The notes under the pieces are model-generated. The model was not told where the DNA came from. It searched no databases and worked only from the letters and a program-made list of their open reading frames with translations. A program made the position numbers and the translations under genes. 64,000 nt of DNA from Chitinophaga niastensis (GTDB taxonomy: Bacteria > Bacteroidota > Bacteroidia > Chitinophagales > Chitinophagaceae): positions 496,001 to 560,000 of the forward strand of contig NZ_PYAW01000004.1 of the NCBI RefSeq assembly GCF_003014755.1, read 5' to 3'. Within the stretch, counting starts at the first letter, position 1, and each line of letters opens with the position of its first letter. Below, in pieces: positions 17,627 to 27,102 of this stretch.

Positions 17627-18639
17627 ATGGGAACAGATAAAAAGGCGGTAAAATGATGTTCAGATTTTTCTGTGCGAATGGTGAAATTGTCACCATATAA
17701 TAGTGATAATCGTTTTTGCAGATTTTCCACTCCTGATCCCCGGCTACGCTGACTATTACCATTTTCAGGCAAACCATTACGGGTACTGAAATGTAACCTG
17801 TTGCCCTCCTGTACCAGGGAGATATCGATGATATTGTCCTTGCGGGACTTATCAATACCATGCTTAAAAATATTCTCCACAAATGTCATCAGCAACATAG
17901 GAGGAATGCTGGAAGACTCGTCTGCCTGCCTGACAAAATTCAACGATATCTCATGGCGGATACGTATTTTTTCCAGGGCAATATAGTTCTCCAGAAAATT
18001 AATTTCTGTAGATAAAGGCACCTGATCTTTAGGGCTTTCATCTACAAAATATCGCATTATTTCAGAGAGGCGTTCTATTAAAACGGCTGTCCTGGGAGAT
18101 TCCAGGTAGGCTTCGTAATAAATGTTATTTAATGTATTGAAAAGAAAATGCGGTTGCACCTGCGACTTCAACAGGTTCAACTCAGTTTGGGTATTTTGAA
18201 GCAGCAGTGCCGCAGCCTGACGTTTTAAAGTAAAATAAACAACCACTATTCTAAAAAAGAAGCTAAGCAAAAAGATCAGCGGTATACCACTGAGGTACCT
18301 GATTAAAATACTGCCGGTTATAGGGAGCGGCATCGTAGTAAACCATTTATTATAAATCCAGTCTAACAGATACCCTCTGCCCAAACCAGCGATTGTCAGG
18401 AATAACAAAACAGCTATCACATACAAGGCTATACGTCCTTTTTCATAGAACCTGGGATATAACCAACTGATATTACCGTAGATCACAATGGCATAAAATA
18501 ATGTATTGAGAAAAGAAAATACCATCGCCTGCAAAAAACCATCTCCTGGCAATATGGAAAAGAACATCATCGCAAACACGACTAGCCACAGAAACCATTG
18601 CAGGCGGGTACTCATGGTGATATCTCTAAAATTCCGCAT
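17623..18639 (-). CDS. LytS-type sensor histidine kinase
   Basis: A 338-residue membrane kinase with four hydrophobic segments in the first ~145 residues and no obvious external sensor domain. The His_kinase region contains H164 in QVQPHFLFNTLNN, the phosphorylated histidine of this family, followed by an HATPase domain with FVENIFKHG (N box) and RGSGVENLQKRL (G box). It would phosphorylate the LytTR regulator encoded directly after it (4-base overlap). The signal is unknown; a membrane-embedded sensor is implied by the lack of a periplasmic loop domain. Confidence 0.92.
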   Translation of the reverse strand: MRNFRDITMSTRLQWFLWLVVFAMMFFSILPGDGFLQAMVFSFLNTLFYAIVIYGNISWLYPRFYEKGRIALYVIAVLLFLTIAGLGRGYLLDWIYNKWFTTMPLPITGSILIRYLSGIPLIFLLSFFFRIVVVYFTLKRQAAALLLQNTQTELNLLKSQVQPHFLFNTLNNIYYEAYLESPRTAVLIERLSEIMRYFVDESPKDQVPLSTEINFLENYIALEKIRIRHEISLNFVRQADESSSIPPMLLMTFVENIFKHGIDKSRKDNIIDISLVQEGNRLHFSTRNGLPENGNSQRSRGSGVENLQKRLSLLYGDNFTIRTEKSEHHFTAFLSVPI

Positions 18640-18893
18640 CCCCCAATTTACGAAGGTTTTAATCTTTTTTTATTACCGGAGCAGGTATTTCTGTATTTAC
18701 ATAACGATTTTCAACAAATGTTGGTGGTCATTCAACCAATAGGTCTGATTTTTAAATGGTTCGCCTGATATCTCCATTACCGTTATTCATTGAAATGCTG
18801 TTGGGTATGATTGAATTTATTTTTTGGAAAATAAAAGAGATAGAATCTTTGATGAAAATATTTCAAATTTATTCATCTGTAAAAAAGCATCAC

Positions 18894-19712
18894 ATGCATT
18901 TCTTCAAATCCTTCCAACTTTATAAACGTATTATCCTTGCCGTTGCGATAATAGCAATACTGGCAGCGCAAAGCGCTATAGCACAAACGGACACAATTGA
19001 TCCGCAACATCATAAATTAAATACAAAATTACTGAACCCTGGTGTAAGACAGTATATCGTATATTTTGTAAGACCCGGTTTTGAAAAAATGTTATGGCTT
19101 AATCTGTGGATCAGGCAAATTGAAAAAGCTACTCAAAACAAAGAAGACGTATTCAAAATATCACAATATTGGTATAGTGAAGATAGTACCAGGTATCACC
19201 ATATTACCTCTATCAACAGTGCTGCTGACTTTTCACCCATTTACCACGCCGCTTATGTAGGCAGTGACCTGAAAGCCTATAACTGGTCGGCCACAGGAAT
19301 TAAAGGAACGGCCATCGCAGATAATAAAGCCGCTGATTACAAACTGGACTTTGCAAGCCCTAACTACAACTGGAACCTGGACATTGAAACATTCGAAATG
19401 CTGCCTTTAGCGGAAGGTAAATCCTTTGTTATCCAATTCTACGACGCGGGCTTAGAGCCGCCAGCTTATGTTACCTACAAAGTTACGGGTGCTGAATCCA
19501 TCTCAACCTTAGATAACAAAAAAGTAGATTGCTGGAAACTCTTCACTGAAGGAAATTCACCCAAAGGAGGACATTACACCCAAATCTTTTGGATCAGCAA
19601 AACAGGCCACGAGCTATTAAAAGAAGAAGATCATTTTGGCGGTATGTTGCGTTATAAAGTAAAGCTGCCAGGATTTGCCTCCTTTGTGCCTGATAAATTC
19701 GCTAAGCAGTAA
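18894..19712 (+). CDS. Secreted protein of unknown function (DUF3108-like)
   Basis: About 272 residues from the ATG at 18894, giving a signal peptide (charged FKSFQLYKR, hydrophobic core, cleavage near AIAQ). ATGs at 18852 and 18756 are in frame and cannot be excluded, but they give an unusually long N-region. The mature part is beta-rich with many aromatic residues and ends in GGMLRYKVKLPGF, a pattern seen in DUF3108-like periplasmic beta-barrel proteins (tentative). It is divergent from the kinase gene and followed by a strong terminator at 19735, so it is probably a single-gene unit. No catalytic motif was recognised. Confidence 0.65.
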   Translation: MHFFKSFQLYKRIILAVAIIAILAAQSAIAQTDTIDPQHHKLNTKLLNPGVRQYIVYFVRPGFEKMLWLNLWIRQIEKATQNKEDVFKISQYWYSEDSTRYHHITSINSAADFSPIYHAAYVGSDLKAYNWSATGIKGTAIADNKAADYKLDFASPNYNWNLDIETFEMLPLAEGKSFVIQFYDAGLEPPAYVTYKVTGAESISTLDNKKVDCWKLFTEGNSPKGGHYTQIFWISKTGHELLKEEDHFGGMLRYKVKLPGFASFVPDKFAKQ

Positions 19713-19734
19713 TTCATTGATGAATATTTTTCCG

Positions 19735-19770
19735 GCGATTCCTCCTATTCTAATGGGAGGAATCGCTTTT
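19735..19770 (+). terminator. Rho-independent terminator
   Basis: GCGATTCCTCC (19735-19745) pairs perfectly with GGAGGAATCGC (19756-19766) and is followed by TTTT. It lies 22 bases after the stop at 19712. Confidence 0.85.
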
Positions 19771-19812
19771 AATTTGCTGATATCCCATAACGTAGTTCTA
19801 CGGTACTTTTAA

Positions 19813-19844
19813 TAAAATAAACAGTAGTACTACTGTTTATTTTA
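19813..19844. repeat. Perfect 32-base palindrome upstream of the 19940 gene
   Basis: The two 16-base halves, TAAAATAAACAGTAGT (19813-19828) and its exact complement (19829-19844), meet without a spacer. It lies about 95 bases before the next start codon, which suits an operator or a leader hairpin. A smaller palindrome CGTAGTTCTACG precedes it at 19791-19802. Confidence 0.7.
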
Positions 19845-19939
19845 CCAGGAGAAGGCAGTAATTTAGGCATCGAAAAAATAACTATTTATATTTCAATCCA
19901 AATATTTGCCATTGTAAAACACACAAAACCCTGATACTG

Positions 19940-22174
19940 ATGAAATACACATTATGCCTGCTTTGTACATTGTTATTGGTAAGCAGATGTATTGCACAGG
20001 AGAACGACTACAATCAGCATTTTTTTAAATTCAATTCCTATCTCAAATTTAGTTTCGGTGTAAATGAGCATGGGCAATTAATGCTTTGTAATGAAAAAGG
20101 TGAACTGGTAGTGGCTAAGCAGGTGAAAGGTAAGTGGGAACGGCTGCATGAAGGGTTAAAAGATATCTTTTATGAGCATCTCCTTTTCTTTAATAATGAT
20201 ACCGGAATCATTGTAAGTAATGGAGATTTTTTTCATTTCATTGCCGGTAGTACCGTTTTACAAACGTCAGACGGAGGAAGGAGTTGGGAACGTGTCTTAC
20301 TCACAGAGGTTGCCTCGCGCAGGATTGATGACGGCACATACCTGAACAGCGGTCAGGCCTGGTTATTCTATTCATCGGGTTATGATAACAGCCAGGTGGC
20401 TGACAAACCTGCATCTGATACGCCTGTTGTCAGGCGCACTCCGGGATGTATTTACTATACAAATGATTTCGGCCATACATGGTTGTCATTTAAAACGCCG
20501 GGGAATAACCAGCGGTTCTGCCATATATTCTTTAATGATCAGCAACAGGGCCTGATAGGTTCATTATGGAATGTACTGGCTTATACTGCTGATAATTGCA
20601 GTAGCTGGAATACACTTCCTACACCGCTTGATCAGGGGAAATATAATAAGACAGCCATCTGTAACCGTCCACAAATCAATAATGTGGCCATATGGAATGA
20701 TTATTTCCTGGTAAGGCAGGAAGAGCTGGTATTCTATTCAAAGAGAAATAAGATCAACTGGAAATGCCTGCCAGGAATAAAAGATTTTTTCACGGATGCA
20801 GCAACCAGCAGCTTATATTTTGTATCAGACAGGAATGAAGTGAATAAAATAAACAGCCGGCTTCAATCTGAAAAAAAATATACGCAACGGGCGCTTTACT
20901 TAAATGCAGTATGTAAAAACGGTAGCTTTTATACCTGGGATGGTAGTCATGTAACACAGTATAGACCAGATGGGGAAATAGTAAGCAGTCCCCTTTATGC
21001 AGGTAAAAGTGTTGAATGGCAACCTACCGCAGTCGGACACTCCGGGGATACTACCTATGGCCTGTCAGATAATAAATTATATCAGCAACAAACCTATGGC
21101 CTGAACTGGGATTATAACAGCGACTTGCCTTTTAAAATTAACAAAGGTACGGCAATGATAGTAGCGGGAAAACAATTGCTGTATACACCGGGAAACGATT
21201 CGCTTTATTATTATGGAATTGATACCAAACAACTAAAAAAAGTAACGGTACAGGAATCATTATCTGCTTTTTATCAGCAGCCGGTTAAAAGTATTGCATT
21301 TATAATGAGAGGATCTGTTTTCATGAAAGAGGACACAGTAGTTTATAAAAGAAACAATCAGCAATTTGAGCGACCCCAAAGTACAGCAAATGAAACAGAC
21401 ACCGGTTGGATAGTAAAAATGCCAGCAACCATCAGTACAGGCAGTATTGATTCATTAGCCGGTAACATAAAAAATAGCTGTTATCAATACGATAAAATAG
21501 CAGATTTCAAATTTTCAAAGCAGGAGTATCAACATTGCAAAAAACAAATTAATACATTTCAATTAGCTGTGAAGGCACATGTTATTCCGGAAAGTCCTGC
21601 TGCAGATTTTTGGATAAATATCAATAATCTAAATTTTGACAGATTAATTGATTTAGTTGATTCGATCCCTTTGCTTGATTCTTTGAAATTGCATAAAATA
21701 CTGGTGTTACCGGAAGGATTATGGAGTAATAATTTTGTTGTTATAGGCCCGGAGATTGCCAACCTTGGCGATTTTATGGAGAAAGCCTATGAATCAATGA
21801 AAAAAAACAACCCTGGTGGCACTGAAAGCCCTGCACTATTAAAATACTTGCTTGAGGCAACAGATTCATTAACCTGGAATGATTGCAGGCCAACTCCTTC
21901 AGGAAGCTGGAACATGTATAATAACTGGGTTCAGCTCATCCTGACTAACCAGGAAGGCCATACTTTGATCATACGCAATTTCAGGTATCAGACTTATCCT
22001 CTTTTTTCTCCCTGGACAGTTGAGCTGGATGGCTATGTAATTACAGAAAAGAGTAGTGTGTTGATGGATCAATTTATGACAGCCATGGCTCCTCCGCTTA
22101 TCGATAAAGAAGGCAGGCAGCATATGCTGCAAAAACTGGTTAAAGCTATGTATTTTTCAAACCTGTTGGAATGA
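19940..22174 (+). CDS. Secreted protein with BNR/YCF48-like propeller repeats, function unknown
   Basis: A 744-residue protein with a short signal peptide (MKYTLCLLCTLLLVSRCIAQ). The first half contains Asp-box type segments (TSDGGRSWERV, TNDFGHTWLSF, TADNCSSWNTL), which mark BNR or YCF48-like beta-propeller blades. The C-terminal ~300 residues contain no motif I recognise. Its promoter region holds the perfect 32-base palindrome at 19813. It converges with the small gene at 22197, only 22 bases apart. A ligand-binding or stress-related secreted propeller is possible, but no function can be assigned. Confidence 0.65.
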   Translation: MKYTLCLLCTLLLVSRCIAQENDYNQHFFKFNSYLKFSFGVNEHGQLMLCNEKGELVVAKQVKGKWERLHEGLKDIFYEHLLFFNNDTGIIVSNGDFFHFIAGSTVLQTSDGGRSWERVLLTEVASRRIDDGTYLNSGQAWLFYSSGYDNSQVADKPASDTPVVRRTPGCIYYTNDFGHTWLSFKTPGNNQRFCHIFFNDQQQGLIGSLWNVLAYTADNCSSWNTLPTPLDQGKYNKTAICNRPQINNVAIWNDYFLVRQEELVFYSKRNKINWKCLPGIKDFFTDAATSSLYFVSDRNEVNKINSRLQSEKKYTQRALYLNAVCKNGSFYTWDGSHVTQYRPDGEIVSSPLYAGKSVEWQPTAVGHSGDTTYGLSDNKLYQQQTYGLNWDYNSDLPFKINKGTAMIVAGKQLLYTPGNDSLYYYGIDTKQLKKVTVQESLSAFYQQPVKSIAFIMRGSVFMKEDTVVYKRNNQQFERPQSTANETDTGWIVKMPATISTGSIDSLAGNIKNSCYQYDKIADFKFSKQEYQHCKKQINTFQLAVKAHVIPESPAADFWININNLNFDRLIDLVDSIPLLDSLKLHKILVLPEGLWSNNFVVIGPEIANLGDFMEKAYESMKKNNPGGTESPALLKYLLEATDSLTWNDCRPTPSGSWNMYNNWVQLILTNQEGHTLIIRNFRYQTYPLFSPWTVELDGYVITEKSSVLMDQFMTAMAPPLIDKEGRQHMLQKLVKAMYFSNLLE

Positions 22175-22196
22175 TGGAAGAATTACAAAAAGTGTG

Positions 22197-22766
22197 TCAG
22201 CCTTCCCATAATGCTATCATCGCTTTATAATCAAACTCGCCCCAATCTTTGTTGAAAAAATTATCACGATATGCTTCTAAATCAGCGGCGCTCAGTTCTT
22301 TTCCATTTTGGAGATTCAGCGAAATCAATGTGGCCCAGCCTTCCTTAAAAACATAAGGACAATGGGTTTTACCTTGCACTATCAGAGAACCTTGTTCAAA
22401 GCCATTGGCGCTGCATTCGATATGAGTTTTGGCTACGAGGTCGCCACCAATAAGGATTTCGTTATCTTTCATGAACAGGCGGTTACAGCTCAGGTTTCCG
22501 GTAACATACACCCCAAAATCATTATCGCCGTCTTCGTCGAGGCTTCCGGCATAAAAATCTTTGGTGAAGGCAGCATCACCATTTATGACAATAAAATCAG
22601 GCTTTTCGGTTTCAAAATTATTGAAGGAAAAATTTTCGGCAGTATAATTACCCTCAAACATCAAAACGTTTTTCGGGGAATATCCATATTTACTAAAGGT
22701 TTGGTTTACCTCGTTTAAAGCGGGGAATTTTTCAATGGCTTGCTGCCAATTGATATTTTTTTTCAT
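22197..22766 (-). CDS. Small cytoplasmic protein, possible beta-solenoid, unknown function
   Basis: A 189-residue protein with no signal peptide or membrane segment. The middle shows short repeated beta-strand segments (FIVINGDAAFT, VYVTGNLSCN, EILIGGDLVAKT, SLIVQGKT) spaced about 20 residues, resembling the beta-solenoid of bactofilin-like or polymer-forming proteins. The N-terminus (WQQAIEKFPALNE) and C-terminus are helical and acidic. I do not recognise the family with confidence. It stands alone, converging with the gene ending at 22174 and 160 bases from the APH gene. Confidence 0.55.
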   Translation of the reverse strand: MKKNINWQQAIEKFPALNEVNQTFSKYGYSPKNVLMFEGNYTAENFSFNNFETEKPDFIVINGDAAFTKDFYAGSLDEDGDNDFGVYVTGNLSCNRLFMKDNEILIGGDLVAKTHIECSANGFEQGSLIVQGKTHCPYVFKEGWATLISLNLQNGKELSAADLEAYRDNFFNKDWGEFDYKAMIALWEG

Positions 22767-22925
22767 GTTTTTATTTTAATTGCCGTAAAGGCATAAGGCT
22801 GTCAAGGTCTTCCCTCAACGGTTTAAACAAGATATAATTTTATTGCTTATGCAGTGGAAAATAACCTGTATAGCCGCGAAAGTATATATTTTGTAATAAT
22901 TCCGGAAATTATCTAAGTAAGAAGT

Positions 22926-23834
22926 TCACTCATCCTCAGCAATACGATGAAATATTTTTTCTCCCATCGCGGCATGTCTTGGGTTATTTATTAATCCGGT
23001 GTCCAGTAGTAGCGCAGCAAAAAGTATAGCCCATCCTTTGGCGCGTTGCCAGGTTGCCTCAGAAACATTTATATAGGCTGATATCGCGGCTCTTCGGGCA
23101 TCCTGGTTCGGAAAGATCATCCAGATAGCAGCCAGGTCTGTTGCAATATCGCCGGCCGTTATATCTCCCCAGTCGATGATGCCTGTAATCTGCCCGTTTT
23201 CAACAAGCACATTTTGCGCATGAAGATCACCATGAATCCATTTTTTCTGAACATCCAGCGGAGCGCTTAAACCTATACTCCATGTATCCTCTATCTTTTT
23301 AGTGATTAGATCAGTCTTAACTTTTAGCCGTTGTATACGCTCTTCTACAACAAGTGCCCGTTGATGAAGCGGTACGCTGCGTGCAGGATTTAATGGCGCA
23401 TCGGAGGGTGGATGCTTATGCAATGCTTTGAGGAATGCCGCAAAAATTTTTGCCTGGTCAGCATCAGGCGCTTCTTCGTCTGCAGGTACACCTGGTAGCC
23501 AGGGTAATATACTCCATCGCCAGGGGTAAGCACTGTTAGGCTTTCCAATCCTGTAAGGAGCAGGTATAGCTAAAGGCAACCCTTCCATCAGTAATGGAAG
23601 CCAGGTTTGTTCATGCTCAATCAGCATCGTTGCTGCCTTCCGACGAGGTAATCTCACCAGCATTTGTTCTCCCAAACGGAAAATTACATTATCCCAACCC
23701 GCTTGTTCAAAATGAAGCGGCAAGTGTATTAAATCCGGATGCTGTTCTTTCAGCAAAGCATAAACCAGTGCTTCATTTATCCTGATTTCGGCGTCAGGGG
23801 TTCCTGATGAATTTATTTTTTTTCCGGGCTGCAT
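22926..23834 (-). CDS. APH-family phosphotransferase
   Basis: A 302-residue kinase of the aminoglycoside phosphotransferase fold. The catalytic loop is HGDLHAQNVLV with D203, and the metal-binding motif is IIDWGD with D221. The N-lobe contains RLPRRKAA, and WSILPWLPG is typical of this family's hinge. Members phosphorylate aminoglycosides, macrolides, choline or other alcohols; the substrate here cannot be told, and many chromosomal copies do not give antibiotic resistance. It is cytoplasmic and stands alone between two unrelated leftward genes. Confidence 0.85.
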   Translation of the reverse strand: MQPGKKINSSGTPDAEIRINEALVYALLKEQHPDLIHLPLHFEQAGWDNVIFRLGEQMLVRLPRRKAATMLIEHEQTWLPLLMEGLPLAIPAPYRIGKPNSAYPWRWSILPWLPGVPADEEAPDADQAKIFAAFLKALHKHPPSDAPLNPARSVPLHQRALVVEERIQRLKVKTDLITKKIEDTWSIGLSAPLDVQKKWIHGDLHAQNVLVENGQITGIIDWGDITAGDIATDLAAIWMIFPNQDARRAAISAYINVSEATWQRAKGWAILFAALLLDTGLINNPRHAAMGEKIFHRIAEDE

Positions 23835-23924
23835 ATAGAACGGACAAGCTTATTTTTAGTTAGCAAATGTAGTTGATGATTTATAATATATCCGCCTTTT
23901 ATCCGGATAATACCAGTGAGCAAT

Positions 23925-23966
23925 AAAAAGGCTGACCTAAAAGCATTGTTTCTTTTTTGGTCAGCC
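23925..23966 (-). terminator. Terminator of the SGNH-hydrolase gene
   Basis: On the minus strand GGCTGACC (23966-23959) pairs with GGTCAGCC (23937-23930) and is followed by TTTTT. It lies 42 bases after the stop at 24008. Confidence 0.75.
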
Positions 23967-24007
23967 CGGCATTTAATACGTTGCGCAGATCAACGTTCCT
24001 CTGTGAT

Positions 24008-26209
24008 CTATTCTTTTATTAGTTTAAGCGGCTGCTTTCCTTCATCTACTATTAAAATATACAACCCGTTGGCCCAGGCACCTACTGCAATGCTGCTGCC
24101 CATTTGGAATTGGCGGTTGAAGTAAACCAACCGACCGGACATGTCATATACTTTTACGAGGTGATGGCCGGTGGCTAAGCCGGATATCCGGCAGCTTTCC
24201 TGTGCGGGGTTGGGTACTATCAACAGGGCGATGGGCTTTAGCGTGCCGGAATGAAAGGAAGCATTATAGCTGCCTCGTTGCAGTCCCCGGAGAGGTAAGA
24301 GGGACATTACACCTTTCAGGCTTCCACTATAAAAATGCCGGTTATCATGCGTTACCATGTTTAACCGGTAATATACATTTGTAGTGAGTGTAGCCGTGTC
24401 CGTAAAATTATAGGACCGTATGGTATTGGAATTGCCTGCTGCTCCTATGGTGCCGGTATTATTCCAACTCAGGGAATCTGTACTGCGCTCTATGATAAAC
24501 TGGTAAGTATTGGCTTCTGCGCTGGTAGACCAATTGAATACGAATTTCCCCTGTTGTAAGGTAAGCGCAAAGGTAGCCAGGCGGAATGGCCGGGAGTACA
24601 TCGTATCGGGCGTTCCTTTTATGGCGGCACTAAAGAAATGCCGGTTGTCCAGGGTCACCATCTCCAGGCGGTAGTATTGCGCGTTTGTGCGTATGGTGGT
24701 ATCAGGATAATTGTAGGAACGTTGCCCCGGATAACTACCTGCCGCCGTAATGCTGCCTATATTATTCCAGTTGAGGGAATCACTGCTTCGCGCTATGATG
24801 AACAATGAACTATTGGCTTCGTTGCTGGTAGCCCAGTTCAGGTGCAGCTGATCATGATACTGGTTGACGGAAAATGTCGTGAGGTTAAAAGGATTGCTGA
24901 CGGGAACTGTATCCGGGCCTGGTGACAGGCTTTTGATTCCCTGACTATAGAAATGCCTGTTGTCGTGAGTAGACATATTCAGCCGGTACCAGGCTGCAGT
25001 AATTCGTGTAGCCGTATCCGTGAAACTATAAGATCGTATGGTCACGGAATTACCTGCTGCATTAACATTTCCGATACTATTCCAGGTAAGAGAATCGGTA
25101 CTGCGCTCTATTGTAAACATGTTGGTATTTTTTTCTGCCCGGGTAGTCCAGCTCAGGAGGTACTTGTTTTGCTGCAAGGCCACAGTGAAGACATCCAGCC
25201 GGAAGGGGTTTGTATACATGGTATCCGGCAGCCCTTTTATAACAGTACTGAAAAAATGACGGCTGTCTGTGGTTACCATGTTTAACCGGTAATACTGGGC
25301 ACTCAGATATATACTAGTATCTATAAAACTGTAGAAGCGGGAACCGGTATAGTTACCGGCTGCCGTCAACGTACCAACTGTATTCCAGCTCAGGGAATCA
25401 GCACTGTGCTCTATGATAATCCGGGAAGTATTTTTTTCATTATTGGTATACCAGATTAAATAAAGCTTGTTCTGTACCTGGTTTACAGCAAAAGAAGTAA
25501 GATGGAAGGGATTAACACTGCTGCCGGCATTACAAAGTACATCCCGTATATTGCTGCTCACCACCCTGGTATACAGTAACTGGTGCCCCGCATCATTCAA
25601 ATGTATACCATCACCATAGCTATAAATATGCCTGATAGAATCATTGGGTTCTGTGAGGTCAGTCCAGAAGTCTATAGCCTTATTGCCGAAATAGGAGATT
25701 GTCCAGTCACGCATCGTCTTTAAAGCGGCTATCTGCCCGGCGTTATAAGCGTTTCGGGGCTGGGTGGTAGTAACCCATACTTGCACGCCCTGCGCTGTTG
25801 CTGCACTGATCATTCGTTTATAATTATCCTGCTGCTCCGTTAACGTATAGTCCCGGCCTACGTCATTGGTGGGCAGATTAATGATAATCGCGTCCGGGTG
25901 CAGCAACAAAGCCCTGGTGATGTTATGATTTGTATCAGGCAAGGGTCTGGATGGCGGCGGCACAAATCCGGTGGGGCACAGATCGTAAGTAGTATATCCA
26001 CCTACCGCCAGGTTATCTACCTGGTAATTGATGTTAATGCCTTTCAGATATTGCGTATACAGGGCCACCCAGCCATGGTTGGGCGTGGCCCCCATTCCGG
26101 CTGCAGTAGACGAACCTATTACTACAATATGATAAGGTGTGTTACAAACCTGGGCATTGACATAATAATTGCTACATAACAGACATAGGAGTAAAATAAT
26201 TTTCCTCAT
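24008..26209 (-). CDS. Secreted SGNH-hydrolase with four beta-sandwich repeats and T9SS sorting domain
   Basis: A 733-residue protein with a signal peptide (cleavage before Q20). Residues ~25-225 form an SGNH/GDSL hydrolase: IGSST with probable catalytic Ser34, LPTNDVG as the Asn block, and DGIHLNDAGH with the catalytic Asp and His. Four ~100-residue beta-sandwich repeats start at about 233, 334, 439 and 540; they alternate A-B-A-B with an exact 206-residue period. The C-terminus (PNPAQESCR onward) is a type IX secretion sorting domain. It would be an exported esterase, for instance a deacetylase or lipase; the substrate is unknown. It has its own terminator and a long upstream gap. Confidence 0.82.
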   Translation of the reverse strand: MRKIILLLCLLCSNYYVNAQVCNTPYHIVVIGSSTAAGMGATPNHGWVALYTQYLKGININYQVDNLAVGGYTTYDLCPTGFVPPPSRPLPDTNHNITRALLLHPDAIIINLPTNDVGRDYTLTEQQDNYKRMISAATAQGVQVWVTTTQPRNAYNAGQIAALKTMRDWTISYFGNKAIDFWTDLTEPNDSIRHIYSYGDGIHLNDAGHQLLYTRVVSSNIRDVLCNAGSSVNPFHLTSFAVNQVQNKLYLIWYTNNEKNTSRIIIEHSADSLSWNTVGTLTAAGNYTGSRFYSFIDTSIYLSAQYYRLNMVTTDSRHFFSTVIKGLPDTMYTNPFRLDVFTVALQQNKYLLSWTTRAEKNTNMFTIERSTDSLTWNSIGNVNAAGNSVTIRSYSFTDTATRITAAWYRLNMSTHDNRHFYSQGIKSLSPGPDTVPVSNPFNLTTFSVNQYHDQLHLNWATSNEANSSLFIIARSSDSLNWNNIGSITAAGSYPGQRSYNYPDTTIRTNAQYYRLEMVTLDNRHFFSAAIKGTPDTMYSRPFRLATFALTLQQGKFVFNWSTSAEANTYQFIIERSTDSLSWNNTGTIGAAGNSNTIRSYNFTDTATLTTNVYYRLNMVTHDNRHFYSGSLKGVMSLLPLRGLQRGSYNASFHSGTLKPIALLIVPNPAQESCRISGLATGHHLVKVYDMSGRLVYFNRQFQMGSSIAVGAWANGLYILIVDEGKQPLKLIKE

Positions 26210-27102
26210 TGGGATTAAATTAAAAGGGTTAAATGATAAGGTATCGGGCTACGGTAGGGGGTATACTGTTAATCAGGAACTACAATACAAAATGGCATAT
26301 TTGTCACCAAAAAGATAATACATTCAGTTGGTAAAATCTACAATTAAAAATAGTTATCACCAAAAAATCGGGAAATGATTAACAGGGTATTTAATGCCTT
26401 CATTTATTTAGTGGTAGCGCGCAGCATTATGTACTATTAGTACAGCCTTCGGACAAAAGAACAAAGCTATAAGTAGTTTGAAATACCCATCCGAATTTTT
26501 TTGTTCAATTCCGTTTTTTATTTACCTTCATGCCGCAATTTTAGTTGCAGACTAAATATTGCTAATGCCAATTTTAAACCCTTTATAGTTGATTTAATAA
26601 AAAGATTAACGGAACCTGTTTAAAGAAGCCATGGGCTTGTGAGAAACTCCATTTTACTTCTTTTTTTTCGTTTAAGAGATGCATGCACTGTCTGAAAAGA
26701 GATTGATGAATAATAGCGCTGATGGCTACTAGTCATGTTAGCCACTATAGGTGGAAATTGTCATTATATAGTCGTGCGTAATGTTACTTTATAACACCAG
26801 AACATAGCAGGAAAGCAGCTATTAATTTTTCTTTTTTATGTTTAAGCGTGAACATTTGTTAACAAACGCTTAAATAGTTGTTCAATTAAAATAACCTTTA
26901 GAGATGAAATTACTATCCTCGTACATGCCAGGTACGCCTTAATTTTTCCAGTCACTAAATTTCATGGATGCCCGGAGCATAAATCAAACGGTTGATTGAT
27001 ATGCTACCTACGCCTGAATGTTCATAGTACCGGATTTGCCATTAACCTATTTTCCACAGCTGTACATAGCTGAATGGGAGAGTTATTGTTTGTTATATAC
27101 AG
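26210..27102. other. 893-base gene-free control region before the peptide synthetase
   Basis: No supported gene. It separates two diverging units and probably holds the synthetase promoter, but no exact TTTG/TAnnTTTG pair was found in the forward direction. It contains inverted repeats at 26430-26444 (TGTACTA/TAGTACA) and 26841-26874, and a 17-base near-copy of the synthetase start region at 26902-26918. Confidence 0.5.
26841..26874. repeat. Nested inverted repeat upstream of the synthetase
   Basis: TTTAAGCGT (26841-26849) and ACGCTTAAA (26866-26874) are perfect arms. Inside lies the 12-base palindrome TTTGTTAACAAA (26855-26866), which shares one base with the outer right arm. Candidate regulator site or leader hairpin, about 230 bases before the start codon. 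Confidence 0.45.

Noticed and set aside
22926..23834. APH-type gene as an antibiotic resistance determinant
   Set aside because: The fold and catalytic residues do not identify an aminoglycoside substrate, and there are no mobile-element signs around it.
26430..26444. TGTACTA/TAGTACA short inverted repeat as a regulator site
   Set aside because: Seven-base AT-rich arms are expected by chance in a region of this size; noted only within the intergenic entry.
26904..26942. A 12-codon frame starting ATGAAATTACTATCC
   Set aside because: Too short to call as a gene; reported only as a repeat of the synthetase start region.
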